Shown: positions 1 to 9,271, numbered from the stretch's first letter. The stretch: DNA of 64,000 bases from Achromobacter pestifer (GCF_902859625.1 NZ_CADIJX010000003.1:372001-436000), one strand, 5' to 3'. Numbers and translations are program-made. The notes: generated by a model not told the origin, from the sequence alone.

Positions 1-1250
1 GCGCCATCACGGCTGCGGGCAAGGTCTACGACGGTTCGCTGGCCGCCAGCACGTCGGGCAGCCTGGCGGGCCAGATCCTGGCCGACGCCGTGGGGCTGTC
101 GACCACTGGCGCGTTCACGGACAAGAACGTGGGCAACGGCAAGACGGTGAATGTCGGCGCCTCGCTGACCGGCGCTGACGCTGGCAACTACACGCTGGTC
201 GCCAACACCACCACGCTGGCGAACATCACGCCCAAGGCGATCACGGGTGCCTTGACGGCCGCGGGCAAGGTCTATGACGGGTCGCGCAATGCTGCCACCA
301 GTGGCGCGCTGACCGGCGTCGTCCTGGGCGACAACGTCGGCATCATTGGCACCGGCTTGTTCAGCGACAAGAACGTCGGCAACGGCAAGCTGGTGGCGGT
401 GAACGGCACGCTGTCGGGCGTTGATGCGGGCAACTACACGTTGTCGACCAACACCACGACCACAGCCAGCATCACGCCAAAGGCCTTGACCGGCGCCATC
501 ACGGCGGCTGGCAAGACGTATGACGGCACCACTGCCGCCAGCACGACGGGTTCGTTGACGGGTGTGGTGACAGGCGACGCGGTGACGCTGGCCACGCTTG
601 GTGTCTTCTCGGACAAGAACGCCGCCATCGGCAAGCGGGTCAACGTCAGCGGTTCGCTGGTTGGCACGGATGCGGGCAACTACACCGTCAATGCCAATGC
701 CACGACGACCGCCACGATCGCTGCACGCCAATTGAACGGCGCGCTGGGTGCGCTGGACAAAATCTATGACGGCAGCACTGCCGCAGCCGTGACCGGCGCG
801 GACGCCATTGCCGGCATCATTGCAGGCGATGCGCTGAACGTCGCGGGCAATTTCGCCGACAAGAATGCGGGCCAGGGCAAGACGGTGGCTTTTTCGCTGA
901 CGGGGGGCGACGCTGGCAACTATGTGCTGAACGCCGCGGACGTCCGCGCCGCCATCGCCCAGCGCGTGCTGGGCATCGACGGCACCACGGTCGCCGGCAA
1001 GACGTATGACGGCAGCGTCGCTGGCCAGGCATCAGCGGGCGCGCTGACCAACCTGGTGGAAGGCGAAACCCTGGGCGTTGGCACTTCGACCCAATTCGAC
1101 AGCGCCAACGCGGGCAACCGCAACGCCAATGTGCAATACGCGCTGGCCGACAGCGACACCGGCTTGGCGGCCAACTACAGGCTGGCCGATACGCAGCATC
1201 AGGCCGTGATCGACCGCCGCGCCATCACCGTCGCCGCGGACGACAAGACC
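1..1250 (+). repeat. Tandem YDG-domain coding repeats
   Basis: Five in-frame repeats are marked by the YDG tyrosine codon at 27, 273, 519, 765 and 1005, giving periods of 246, 246, 246 and 240 bases (82 or 80 codons). The first three units are the most alike; the fourth and fifth have diverged. The array makes copy-number change by slippage or recombination likely. Confidence 0.85.
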
Positions 1251-1715
1251 AAGCGTGCGGGTGACGCAGATCCGGCGCTGACCTGGCGCATCGCGCAAGG
1301 CAACCTGGTTGGCAACGATACGCTGGCAGGGGTGTTGAGCCGTGCGGCGGGCGAGACGGCAGGCAACTACCTGATCGGCGCCAACGGCCTGTCCAACAGT
1401 AACTACCTGATCGCCACGCAGGATGGCACGCTGGTCATCAGCAATGCCGTGCAGCCGGATAGCCGCCGCACGTCGGCGCTGTCGGCAGTGCAATGGTTGC
1501 AGGCCGCGGTGGACTCCACCAACACGCCTCCGCCCAGTATGTCGGGCGATCTGAGCTTCGTGCCGGTGAGTTCCGGCACCCCCGCGCAGGACGTCAGTAC
1601 ACCGCCGGCTTCCAACGCCGGGCAGGGCGCGCGCAGCGTGCAAGGCCCCGCCCAGGTGCTGGTGATCGATGGGGGTATCCGTCTGCCGGACGGCGTCGTC
1701 CAGGGCGGCATCTGA
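1..1715 (+). CDS. TpsA-type secreted exoprotein with YDG repeats (5' truncated)
   Basis: The reading frame is open from the window edge (codon phase begins at base 3) to the TGA at 1713-1715, so this is the C-terminal part of a larger protein. It consists mainly of about 80-residue repeats, each with K-x-YDG near its start, F-x-DKN-x-G-x-GK in the middle and DAGNYTL near the end. This is the YDG/MBG repeat type of filamentous-haemagglutinin-like exoproteins. After the repeats come an AITVAADDKTK segment and a low-complexity Pro/Ser-rich tail ending DGVVQGGI. The outer-membrane transporter TpsB begins about 110 bases downstream, so this is the exported partner of a two-partner secretion pair, probably a surface adhesin. 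The N-terminal TPS secretion domain would lie outside the window. No CdiA-like pre-toxin or toxin domain is present. Confidence 0.85.
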   Translation, partial: AITAAGKVYDGSLAASTSGSLAGQILADAVGLSTTGAFTDKNVGNGKTVNVGASLTGADAGNYTLVANTTTLANITPKAITGALTAAGKVYDGSRNAATSGALTGVVLGDNVGIIGTGLFSDKNVGNGKLVAVNGTLSGVDAGNYTLSTNTTTTASITPKALTGAITAAGKTYDGTTAASTTGSLTGVVTGDAVTLATLGVFSDKNAAIGKRVNVSGSLVGTDAGNYTVNANATTTATIAARQLNGALGALDKIYDGSTAAAVTGADAIAGIIAGDALNVAGNFADKNAGQGKTVAFSLTGGDAGNYVLNAADVRAAIAQRVLGIDGTTVAGKTYDGSVAGQASAGALTNLVEGETLGVGTSTQFDSANAGNRNANVQYALADSDTGLAANYRLADTQHQAVIDRRAITVAADDKTKRAGDADPALTWRIAQGNLVGNDTLAGVLSRAAGETAGNYLIGANGLSNSNYLIATQDGTLVISNAVQPDSRRTSALSAVQWLQAAVDSTNTPPPSMSGDLSFVPVSSGTPAQDVSTPPASNAGQGARSVQGPAQVLVIDGGIRLPDGVVQGGI

Positions 1716-1822
1716 TCCCGCTTCATCGATACGGAAACCTTACTCCACCTATCCGCCTGCCGGCTGCCCAAGGCCCTTCGGGGCTGCGGGCAGCCGCCTC
1801 GAACACCCGATTTCACAAGATC

Positions 1823-3490
1823 ATGACGCTAGCTTCGTTTACCGCCCGTCCGCACTATCTGGCTCTGGCGCTTGCCGTAATCTTGCCCGCCACGGCTCCC
1901 GCCTGGGCGCAGCAGATTCCCAATGCCGGCCGCATCCTTCAGGAGCAAGCGACCGAACCGCAACCGCCCGCACCCTCGCCGGAACTGAACCTGACCAGCC
2001 CCGTGCCCGGCACGGCCGCGCCCGGCGGCCCGCAGGCCACCGTATCCCGCATCGACCTGACGGGCAATCAGGTGTTTTCGTCGGACAAGTTGCTGGCCCA
2101 ACTGGGCGCCTATCAGGACAAGGCCTATGACCTGGCCGGCATGCAAGGCCTGGCCAATCAACTGACAAGTTACTACCGCAACGCGGGCTACCCGTTCGCC
2201 CGCGTCTATCTGCCGGCGCAAGGGCTGGAGAACGGCATCCTGCGCCTGCAAGTCGTCGAAGGACGCTATGGCGAGGTCAAGGCGGAAGGCGATGCCGTCT
2301 TGTCCGCCAAGGCGCAGTCCTATCTGAGCCCGTTGAAGTCCGGCGAGATCATCGAAAGCGCCTCGCTGGAACGCGCGGCGCTATTGCTGTCGGATCTGCC
2401 GGGCGTTGCCGTCAGCCCCATCATCCGCCCCGGCCAGGAAATGGGCACGGGCGACTTGGTGGTGCAAGTGGAGCGCGGCGATCGCGTCAACGGCAGCGTT
2501 GGCCTGGACAATCAAGGCAACCGCTATACGGGGCAGTACCGCGCCAATGCGGCCCTGTCGATCAATAGCCCCTTCATGCTCGGTGACCAGATCACGCTGC
2601 GCGCCCAGCGCACCAGCGAAAACCTGAACTACGGCGATGTGGGCTACAGCGCGCCGCTGGGCAGTTCGGGCCTGCGTGGCCGGGTCGGCTACGGCTACAC
2701 CGGCTATGAACTGGGCAAGGAATTCAGCGAGCTGGACGCCCACGGCAGCGCCAAGGTGGCCAGCGTGGGCCTGAGCTATCCGCTGATCCGTTCGCAAAGC
2801 CGCAACCTGACCATCGGTGTCGACTTCCTGCACAAGAAGCTGCGTGACGACTATCGCGCGGTCGAGGTCGTGCAGGACAAGTTCAGCAACAGCGTGCCGA
2901 TTGCCGCGCAATTCGATGTGCGCGACAGCCTGGGCGGCGGTGGGCTGACGTATGGCGCGCTGAGCTGGACGCCTGGCACGCTGAAGCTGGACGGGAACCT
3001 GGCCGTCGCCGACAGTCTGACCGCACAGTCGGCAGGCCATTACAGCAAGCTGAACCTGGACATCGCGCGTCTGCAATCCGTGTCGTCGCGTTGGAGCCTG
3101 TACGGCCGCTTCAGCGGCCAATGGACCAACGACAACCTGGATTCGTCCGAGGACTTTGGCCTGGGCGGCCCGGCAGGCGTGCGCGCGTATCCCGTGGGCG
3201 AAGGCTACGGCGACCGTGGCTGGCTGACGCAAGTGGAAGTTCGCTATGCGGCTGGCGCGGTCACCCCGTTCGCGTTCTATGACGCGGGCCGGGTACAGAT
3301 TTCCTCCCATCCCTGGCAAGCCGGCGAGAACTTCCGCCGCGTGGCCGGGGCAGGCGTTGGCGCCCGCGTTGCCGTGGGCGGCTGGCGTGGCGAAGCCACG
3401 GTGGCGTGGCGCACCGATGGCGGCCCGCCGCAGTCGGACAGCCGGGATCACAAACCCTTGTTCTGGGTAAGCGCGCAGTACTTGTTCTAG
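1823..3490 (+). CDS. TpsB/ShlB-FhaC family outer-membrane transporter
   Basis: This is the Omp85-related beta-barrel partner that exports the upstream TpsA protein across the outer membrane. The ATG at 1823 is chosen because it opens directly into a signal peptide ending near APAWA (residues 1-29), although the frame is open further upstream. A Pro-rich linker (40-72) precedes a ShlB-type POTRA domain (about 74-150, VSRIDLTGNQVF). The barrel runs from about 205 to the end and finishes in Phe (SAQYLF), as expected for an outer-membrane protein. The conserved loop-6 motif, usually VRGY/F, reads VRAYP here. The length of 555 residues is normal. The order tpsA-tpsB with a short gap suggests cotranscription, and an intrinsic terminator follows at once. 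Confidence 0.92.
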   Translation: MTLASFTARPHYLALALAVILPATAPAWAQQIPNAGRILQEQATEPQPPAPSPELNLTSPVPGTAAPGGPQATVSRIDLTGNQVFSSDKLLAQLGAYQDKAYDLAGMQGLANQLTSYYRNAGYPFARVYLPAQGLENGILRLQVVEGRYGEVKAEGDAVLSAKAQSYLSPLKSGEIIESASLERAALLLSDLPGVAVSPIIRPGQEMGTGDLVVQVERGDRVNGSVGLDNQGNRYTGQYRANAALSINSPFMLGDQITLRAQRTSENLNYGDVGYSAPLGSSGLRGRVGYGYTGYELGKEFSELDAHGSAKVASVGLSYPLIRSQSRNLTIGVDFLHKKLRDDYRAVEVVQDKFSNSVPIAAQFDVRDSLGGGGLTYGALSWTPGTLKLDGNLAVADSLTAQSAGHYSKLNLDIARLQSVSSRWSLYGRFSGQWTNDNLDSSEDFGLGGPAGVRAYPVGEGYGDRGWLTQVEVRYAAGAVTPFAFYDAGRVQISSHPWQAGENFRRVAGAGVGARVAVGGWRGEATVAWRTDGGPPQSDSRDHKPLFWVSAQYLF

Positions 3491-3508
3491 GGCCAGCGCG
3501 CCGGCTTC

Positions 3509-3547
3509 GCCCCTGCTTTCTTCGTGAAGGCAGGGGCTCTTTTTTTT
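3509..3547 (+). terminator. Intrinsic terminator after tpsB
   Basis: A 12-bp stem (3509-3520 with 3526-3537, one T-G wobble) with a TTCGT loop is followed by a T-rich run to 3547. It closes the tpsA-tpsB unit before the lyase gene. Confidence 0.9.
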
Positions 3548-3686
3548 GCAATGCATCATTGGCGGGCGGCCGGTTCCTGGGCGGAGCGTCTTTGTTACGC
3601 ATTCGCCGGCTATCGGTGAAATACAGGGGTTTCCGGCTACGGGGCTTTTCCATAAACTACCGCACCGCCCCTATAACGAGAACGCC

Positions 3687-5228
3687 ATGAGACAGTTTTT
3701 CCCCACGCTGGGAGCCGCCCTTGTTTTGTCACTGGGCACGCATGCCGTGCTAGCCCAGCAAGCGCCCGCCGCCGCGCCTGCGACAGCCGCTGCCGTGCCT
3801 CGGGATCCCTTCTTCTGGCTTGGCGAAATGAACAAAGCCACCGCTGTCATCAACACGGATGAAGGCCTGCTGGACAAGTCCATCGCGCCGCGACTGGCGG
3901 CAGGCGTGGCCAAGGTGATCAGCGAAGGCAATCAGCCGGGCGCCAAGCGGCCTGCCAGCGTGATTACCTTTGAACCGTTGCTGATCAAGGCGGCGGGGGA
4001 AGACGTGACCTTGTTGCACGCTGGCCGGTCCAGCCAGGACATGCATGCGACATACCGCAGCGCGATCCTGCGCGACAAATTGCTGGAGCTTGCCGACCAG
4101 TTGAACAAGACGTCCACGACGCTGGTCGAATTGGCCGGCAAGCATGCCGGCACGATCGTGCCGAACTACACCAATGGCGTGGCCGCGCAGCCCAACAGTT
4201 ACGGCCACTATCTGTTGGGCCAGGCTGCCGGTTTGGCTCGCGACGCGCAGCGCATCCGCGAGGCCTATGTCCGCATTGACCGCTCGCCCATGGGCACGAC
4301 CGTGCTGAACGGCACCAGCTGGCCATTGGATCGCAAACGCATGGCGCAATACCTGGGCTTCGAGGCCCTGGTCGACAACGCCTACGACGCCTCGCAGATC
4401 TCTTCCATGGACCAGCCGGTGGAAGTTGCCTCCATCGTGACCAGCATTGCGCTGCGCACCGGCAACTTCGTCGAAGACGTCATGACCCAGTATGCGCAGT
4501 CGCGCCCCTGGATCCTGTTGGAAGAGGGCGGCGGCAATACCTACGTGTCCAGCGCCATGCCGCAAAAGCGCAACCCGGGTCTGCTCAACGACACCCGCAG
4601 CGACGCATCCACCGCCATCACCTTGGCGATGGGACCGGTCATCCAGACGCACAACATCACACCGGGCATGAGCGATCCGAAAGATGTGAAGCAGAACTCC
4701 GCCATGGTCGACAGCGGCATCTCGGCATTGAAGCGTTGGGACCGCGTGTTGAAGGCCATGGTCATCAGCCCCGAGCGCGCGCTGGAAGAACTGAACAGCG
4801 ACTGGACCGCTTCGCAGGAACTGGCCGATGTGCTGATGCGCAAGTACAAGCTGCCATTCCGCGATGGTCATCATTTCGCGTCCGAAGTGGTGACTTACGC
4901 CAAGACCAACAACATCAAGCCGTTGGACTTTCCGTACGAGCAGGCCCGCCGCATTTATGCCGACGCCATGAAGGATTCAAAGTACGGCAATGAACTGCCA
5001 ATGAGCGAAGCCGAATTCCGGTCGACGCTGGACCCCGTGGCCATCGTGAAGAACCGCGCCACCAGCGGCGGCCCGCAGCCGGCGGAGATGGACCGCATGC
5101 TGAAAGAGGCCCGCGATCAACTGGCCTCGCAAGACAAGTGGATCAAGGAACGCCGCGACCACATCAACAAGTCGCTGGCAGACCTGGACAAGAAGTTCGA
5201 CACGCTGGCTGCCAGCGCCGCGAAGTAA
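3687..5228 (+). CDS. Exported argininosuccinate-lyase-like protein
   Basis: Member of the fumarase/aspartase/argininosuccinate lyase superfamily, which eliminates fumarate or a related product from its substrate. Family landmarks are HAGRSSQDMHATYRS (like the ASL substrate loop), NYTNGVAAQPNSYGHYLLG (like the GYTHLQ-AQP region), the superfamily signature SSAMPQKRNPG, and SDWTASQELADVLMRKY...PFRDGHH near the C-terminus. The ATG at 3687 gives a clear signal peptide (residues 1-24, ending VLAQQ) plus an Ala/Pro linker, so the enzyme should act in the periplasm, unlike normal cytosolic ArgH. The mature part is also longer at its C-terminus, ending in a charged helix (KWIKERRDHINKSLADLDKK). It is monocistronic behind the tpsB terminator. 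The substrate is unknown, and a role in arginine synthesis is unlikely given the export signal. Confidence 0.85.
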   Translation: MRQFFPTLGAALVLSLGTHAVLAQQAPAAAPATAAAVPRDPFFWLGEMNKATAVINTDEGLLDKSIAPRLAAGVAKVISEGNQPGAKRPASVITFEPLLIKAAGEDVTLLHAGRSSQDMHATYRSAILRDKLLELADQLNKTSTTLVELAGKHAGTIVPNYTNGVAAQPNSYGHYLLGQAAGLARDAQRIREAYVRIDRSPMGTTVLNGTSWPLDRKRMAQYLGFEALVDNAYDASQISSMDQPVEVASIVTSIALRTGNFVEDVMTQYAQSRPWILLEEGGGNTYVSSAMPQKRNPGLLNDTRSDASTAITLAMGPVIQTHNITPGMSDPKDVKQNSAMVDSGISALKRWDRVLKAMVISPERALEELNSDWTASQELADVLMRKYKLPFRDGHHFASEVVTYAKTNNIKPLDFPYEQARRIYADAMKDSKYGNELPMSEAEFRSTLDPVAIVKNRATSGGPQPAEMDRMLKEARDQLASQDKWIKERRDHINKSLADLDKKFDTLAASAAK

Positions 5229-5280
5229 CAAGGCGCGAAGCGTCAAGGGTTGCGCGGCAGGCCCGGAACACAAGCTTCCG

Positions 5281-5643
5281 TCAGGGTCTGCCGCCAATCG
5301 GCGCCAGGTTTTCCAGTGGCACCCAACCGGTCTTGGCGTCGGATTCCCGGCTGCACCATCGCCAGCCATTCAAGTCCCTATGGCCCCAAAGCACATCGCC
5401 CGGGTCCACATCCAATTCGCGCGTGCAGAAGTCTTCCCGCGCAGTACCCCGACTTTCGTCGATTCGGTCGATGATCTGGCCAGGCACCCATCCGCCCGCG
5501 TGATCGGCGGTCGAGCAGAAATACCAGTTTTCCCAGCCCTCGGGACCTTCATATTCTTCGCCAATGGCAAGTGAGGCACCCTTGGAAAATATCAACGGGT
5601 CCGGGTATTCACTGCGGTGCTGGCGGATGACGGTGTAGAGCAA
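5281..5643 (-). CDS. SH3-domain protein
   Basis: A 120-residue cytosolic protein with two variant SH3-like units. The first (about 8-60) contains LAIGEEYEGPEGWENWYFC and GGWVPGQII; the second (about 72-115) contains DVDPGDVLWGHRDLNGWRWC and TGWVPLENL. The W-x-C and GWVP elements repeat in both halves, so it looks like an internal duplication. Translation appears to start at TTG (5641-5643), preceded by GGAG with good spacing; no in-frame ATG lies near. Such proteins probably mediate binding rather than catalysis. It faces the lyase gene tail to tail and lies downstream of the LysR gene on the same strand. Confidence 0.75.
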   Translation of the reverse strand: MLYTVIRQHRSEYPDPLIFSKGASLAIGEEYEGPEGWENWYFCSTADHAGGWVPGQIIDRIDESRGTAREDFCTRELDVDPGDVLWGHRDLNGWRWCSRESDAKTGWVPLENLAPIGGRP

Positions 5644-5766
5644 TCGGGTCTCCTATTTGCGGGCGCCGGGCCGTCGGGCCGGGCCATTGGGCGCGCTGGG
5701 CGTTGCCTGGGTAGGCGGAACGCGATCCTACAGGAACTCCCGTCAGGCGCCGCGCCCGCAGGGTCA

Positions 5767-6651
5767 TCAGACGCTTTGCAGCACGCATTCGCGCAGCCAG
5801 CGATGGGCGGCATCGCCATCCATGCGCGGATGCCACAGCATCGATATCGTGAACGCCGGCATCGTGAAGGGCAGGGGAAAGCTGTGCATCCCTGCCCGCA
5901 GGCTGCCGGTATGCCGTTCGGGCACGGTGGCGATCAGATCGGAACCACGCGCCAGCGCCAGCGCCGCCGAGAAGCCGCCCGTGATGGCGGCAATGTCGCG
6001 TTCGCGCCCGGCCGAGGCCAGGGCGTGGTCAACCGGCCCCTTGTCCAGATTGCGCCGAGAAACAAGAATGTGGCGGGCGGACGCATAGCGGGCAAGCGTG
6101 ACCCGCCCTTGGCTCAGCGGATGTCCGGCGCGAATGACGCCCACGAAACGGTCCTGGAACAGCGCCCGCGTGCGTAGTTCGGGACTGGCCGCGTCGCCGA
6201 CGATGCCGGTTTCCAGGTCCACATCGCCTTCGCGCAGCGGTGCGCTGTCTTTGTCGGTCTTCTGCACGAAGCGCAGCCGCACGCCGGGCGCTGTGGCGCC
6301 GGTGCGGGCCAGCAGGGCCGGCCCGAAATTCTCTGCAAAGCCGTCGCTTGCACGCAGCGTGAAGGTGCGCGCAAGCTGCGCCAGGTCAAGCTGAGCCGCC
6401 GGGCGCAACACCGCTTCCACGTCTTGGACCAGCAGGTGCACCCGGTCGCGCAATTCCAGTGCGCGGGGCGTGGGGACCAGACCGCGCCCCGCCCGCACCA
6501 GCAGCGGGTCCCCCGTGGTTTCGCGCAGCCGGGCCAACGCCCGGCTCATGGCGGAAGGGCTGAGCCGCAAGCGCCGAGCGGCGCCCGCAACGCTTCCTTC
6601 GGACAGCAAGACGTCCAGGGTGATCAGCAAGTTCAAGTCGGGTGTGCTCAT
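5767..6651 (-). CDS. LysR family transcriptional regulator
   Basis: A 294-residue LysR-type activator/repressor. The N-terminal winged helix-turn-helix covers residues 5-62 (LLITLDVLLSEGSVAGAARRLRLSPSAMSRALARLRE), followed by the LVRAGRGLVPTPRA segment and a type-2 periplasmic-binding-like effector domain to the end. The gene is divergent from the efflux-pump gene at 6805 with a 153-base shared promoter region, the usual arrangement in which a LysR protein controls the neighbour and itself. The effector is not predictable from sequence. A weak Shine-Dalgarno precedes the ATG. Confidence 0.92.
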   Translation of the reverse strand: MSTPDLNLLITLDVLLSEGSVAGAARRLRLSPSAMSRALARLRETTGDPLLVRAGRGLVPTPRALELRDRVHLLVQDVEAVLRPAAQLDLAQLARTFTLRASDGFAENFGPALLARTGATAPGVRLRFVQKTDKDSAPLREGDVDLETGIVGDAASPELRTRALFQDRFVGVIRAGHPLSQGRVTLARYASARHILVSRRNLDKGPVDHALASAGRERDIAAITGGFSAALALARGSDLIATVPERHTGSLRAGMHSFPLPFTMPAFTISMLWHPRMDGDAAHRWLRECVLQSV

Positions 6652-6804
6652 TTCCGAAAACGTAGCACGGATAGGCCGCAGCGACGAGGGTTGATAGGGC
6701 GTCGCATGCAGGTATTCAGTGCAAATGCTGCGTCTTCCGCCTTATGTCGGTAGCGCCTAGGATGCATCAGGGCGTCGTGTTGGCGTCCAATTCCTTGCAG
6801 GCAC

Positions 6805-8223
6805 ATGATGCGCTCTCCCACTCCGTCCGCTTCCCCGTCCCGGCAATCGTTGCCGCTGTTGGTCTTTCTGTCCTTGTCCATGCTGTTGTCCGCACTGGGC
6901 ACGAGCATCGCCAACGTCGCACTGCCGACCCTGGCGCGAGCGTTCAATGCGCCCTTTCAGACGGTCCAGTGGATCGTGCTGGCGTACCTGCTTGCCATCA
7001 CCACGTTGATCGTCAGCATGGGACGCCTGGGCGACCTGATGGGCCGTCGTCGTCTGATGCTGATGGGAATCGGCCTGTTCTCGGTGGCATCGGCGCTGTG
7101 CGGCGCAACGCCCTGGCTAGGCGGACTGATCGCCGCGCGAGCCATGCAAGGTATGGGCGCTGCCGTCATGATGGCCTTGACGATGGCGTTCGCGAGCGAG
7201 GCCGCATCCAAGGGGAAGACGGGCAGCGTCATGGGCCTGCTGGGTACGATGTCGGCCGTTGGCACCGCGCTGGGACCCACGCTGGGTGGTTTGCTGATCA
7301 CGGGGCTGGGATGGCCGTCCGTCTTCCTGATCAATCTGCCGCTGGGCATGGTGGCGTTCGGATTGGCCTGGCGCTATCTGCCGCGGGACAAGCCGCAGGC
7401 TGCCGGAGCGCGGACGCGCTTCGACACCTGGGGATCGTTGCTATTGGCGGCGAGTATTGCCGCCTATGCCTTGGCGATGACCCGGGCGGGCACCCGCATC
7501 GACGGGAGGGTTGCGCTGTTGCTGGTCGTGGCGGTGGTGGCGGCGATAGCGTTTGTACGAGCGCAAGCCGCCGCGGCGTCGCCATTGATCCGGCTGGCGT
7601 TGTTTCGCCAATCAGTATTGAGCGCCGGCGTGGCGACGAATGCGCTGGTCTCGACCGTCATGATGACGACGCTGGTGGTGGGGCCGTTCTATCTTGCTGG
7701 TGCGTTGGGGCTGGATGCGGCGCGAGTAGGCCTGGTCATGTCCTGCGGGCCGGCCATCGCCGCACTGGCGGGCGTGCCGGCCGGCCGGGGCGTGGACCGC
7801 TACGGCGCGCAGCGGATGATGCGCGCCGCACTGGTCGTCATGGCGGCGGGAGCAACGATCCTGCCCCTGGTGTCCGTGGAATTCGGGGCGATCGGGTACG
7901 TGGCGCCGTTGGGCGTGATCACGGCCGGCTACGCGCTTTTCCAGGCGGCCAACAGCAGTGCCGTGATGACCTGCGCCGGGACGGATCAGCGCGGTGCCGT
8001 CTCCGGTGTGTTGAACCTGTCGCGCAACTTGGGATTCATCACGGGAGCGTCGCTGATGGGCGCGGTGTTTGCGGCAACGTCCGGCGGGGGGGATTTGCGG
8101 TTTTCGCTGCCCGCCGCGTTGACGGCGGGCCTGCGTTGGACCTACGGATTGGCGGCGGTGCTGCTTCTGGTGGCGTTGGCCATCGCGGCTGCGGGCCAGA
8201 AGCGGCAGCGCATCGCGGCATGA
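6805..8223 (+). CDS. MFS drug:proton antiporter, DHA2 (14-TM) family
   Basis: A 472-residue inner-membrane exporter of the EmrB/QacA type. The hydrophobicity pattern fits 14 membrane helices. Visible motifs are motif A between helices 2 and 3 (GRLGDLMGRRRLM) and the antiporter motif C in helix 5 (GTALGPTLGGLLI). Translation can start at either ATG of the pair at 6805 and 6808. It probably exports small toxic organics using the proton gradient. The divergent LysR gene upstream is the likely regulator. No membrane-fusion protein gene is adjacent, so it may act without a periplasmic adaptor. Confidence 0.92.
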   Translation: MMRSPTPSASPSRQSLPLLVFLSLSMLLSALGTSIANVALPTLARAFNAPFQTVQWIVLAYLLAITTLIVSMGRLGDLMGRRRLMLMGIGLFSVASALCGATPWLGGLIAARAMQGMGAAVMMALTMAFASEAASKGKTGSVMGLLGTMSAVGTALGPTLGGLLITGLGWPSVFLINLPLGMVAFGLAWRYLPRDKPQAAGARTRFDTWGSLLLAASIAAYALAMTRAGTRIDGRVALLLVVAVVAAIAFVRAQAAAASPLIRLALFRQSVLSAGVATNALVSTVMMTTLVVGPFYLAGALGLDAARVGLVMSCGPAIAALAGVPAGRGVDRYGAQRMMRAALVVMAAGATILPLVSVEFGAIGYVAPLGVITAGYALFQAANSSAVMTCAGTDQRGAVSGVLNLSRNLGFITGASLMGAVFAATSGGGDLRFSLPAALTAGLRWTYGLAAVLLLVALAIAAAGQKRQRIAA

Positions 8224-8263
8224 CAATGCGCCGCTTTCCGTGTGTGGAGATGACCTCTGCTGC

Positions 8264-9229
8264 TTACTCTGCCTTCAACCCGGCCTGGATAATCAATGGC
8301 TGCCATTTCAGGCGTTCGCTGCGGGCAAAGGCGGCCAGTTCGGCGGGCGAGCCGCCGCCTGGTTCGTGGCCGAGATCCAGCAGGCGTTGCTGGACTTCGG
8401 GGCGAGCCAGGATCTTCGCGACTTCGACGTTCAGCTTCTGCACGACGGCCGGTGGCGTGCCCTTCGGCGCGTACAGCCCGTTCCAGGCGACGACTTGAAA
8501 CCCGGGCAAGCCTTGCTCGGACACGGCCTTCACACCGGGCAGCAACGCGGATTCCTTCAATGACGTCACGGCCAAGGCCCGCAGCTTGCCGCCCGTGATG
8601 AACGATCGCGCGGCGCTGATGGTGTCGATGCCAATCTGAACCTGTCCGCCCAGCAAATCGGTCGTGGCGGTGGCCGATCCCTTGTACGGAATGCCGCGAA
8701 TGCTGCCAACGCCTTGTTGCTTGAGCAGTTCGAAGACCAGGCGCGCGGTGGTGCTTGGCATGCCGACATTGACGCTATCGGGTTTCGCCTTCTTGGCATC
8801 CTGCAAGTCGGCCAGGCTGGCGTAGGGCGATCCCGGCGTGGTCAGCAGCACCATCGGGAATGAGCTGACCAGCATGATCGGTTCAAAGTCCTTCTCGGGG
8901 TCGAAGGTGGTGGACGCATACATGTATTGATTCAGCACGTGCGTGCCGTTGGTGCCCATCAGTAGCGTGTAGCCGTCGGGCGCCGCGCGGGCGGCTTCGG
9001 ACGCGCCGATATTGCCGCCCGCGCCGGGGCGATTTTCAACGATGAAGGCTTGCCCCAGCGCTTTGGCCAGATACTCGGCCAGATAGCGTCCCGCGACGTC
9101 GGTGCCTTGTCCGGCCTGATAGGGCACGATGATTCTGACGGGCTTGTTGGGGTAGCTGTCGGCCGCCGCAACGGGCTGGGCGAACAGGGCGGACGCCGCT
9201 AGCGCGGCGAACAGGCGTAATGCTCTCAT
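8264..9229 (-). CDS. Bug-family periplasmic solute receptor
   Basis: Tripartite tricarboxylate transporter receptor of the Bug family, 321 residues. The signal peptide is residues 1-22 (ALFAQPVAAADS). Family hallmarks follow: YPNKPVRIIVPYQAGQGTDVAGR, VENRPGAGGNIGA and APDGYTLLMG. A strong Shine-Dalgarno (GAGGAG) precedes the ATG. It is the last gene of the ligase/hydratase/CoA-transferase operon, suggesting it captures the carboxylate handled by those enzymes. No TctA/TctB membrane genes are near, as usual for the many orphan Bug genes in this family of bacteria. Confidence 0.93.
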   Translation of the reverse strand: MRALRLFAALAASALFAQPVAAADSYPNKPVRIIVPYQAGQGTDVAGRYLAEYLAKALGQAFIVENRPGAGGNIGASEAARAAPDGYTLLMGTNGTHVLNQYMYASTTFDPEKDFEPIMLVSSFPMVLLTTPGSPYASLADLQDAKKAKPDSVNVGMPSTTARLVFELLKQQGVGSIRGIPYKGSATATTDLLGGQVQIGIDTISAARSFITGGKLRALAVTSLKESALLPGVKAVSEQGLPGFQVVAWNGLYAPKGTPPAVVQKLNVEVAKILARPEVQQRLLDLGHEPGGGSPAELAAFARSERLKWQPLIIQAGLKAE

Positions 9230-9271
9230 GGTGGTCTCCTCGATTTTTTTATTGGGTAGCGATCGGTGTTG

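Noticed and set aside
1-1250. CRISPR-like or satellite repeat
   Set aside because: The repeat is in-frame protein-coding (YDG domains) with 80-82 codon units; no spacers or cas genes exist.
1-3490. Linking the TpsA/TpsB pair at the left end with the CdiA fragment at 43.6 kb as one CDI system
   Set aside because: The exoprotein here ends in YDG repeats without pre-toxin or toxin; it is 40 kb away and shows no sequence tie to the fragment.
2381-3559. Long minus-strand frame opposite tpsB
   Set aside because: His/Arg/Ala-rich shadow of a GC-rich gene with no ribosome site or family motif; tpsB has clear domains.
9242-9250. Terminator at a T-run between the CoA-transferase and Bug genes
   Set aside because: The run of T has no stable stem before it on either strand; the genes look cotranscribed.
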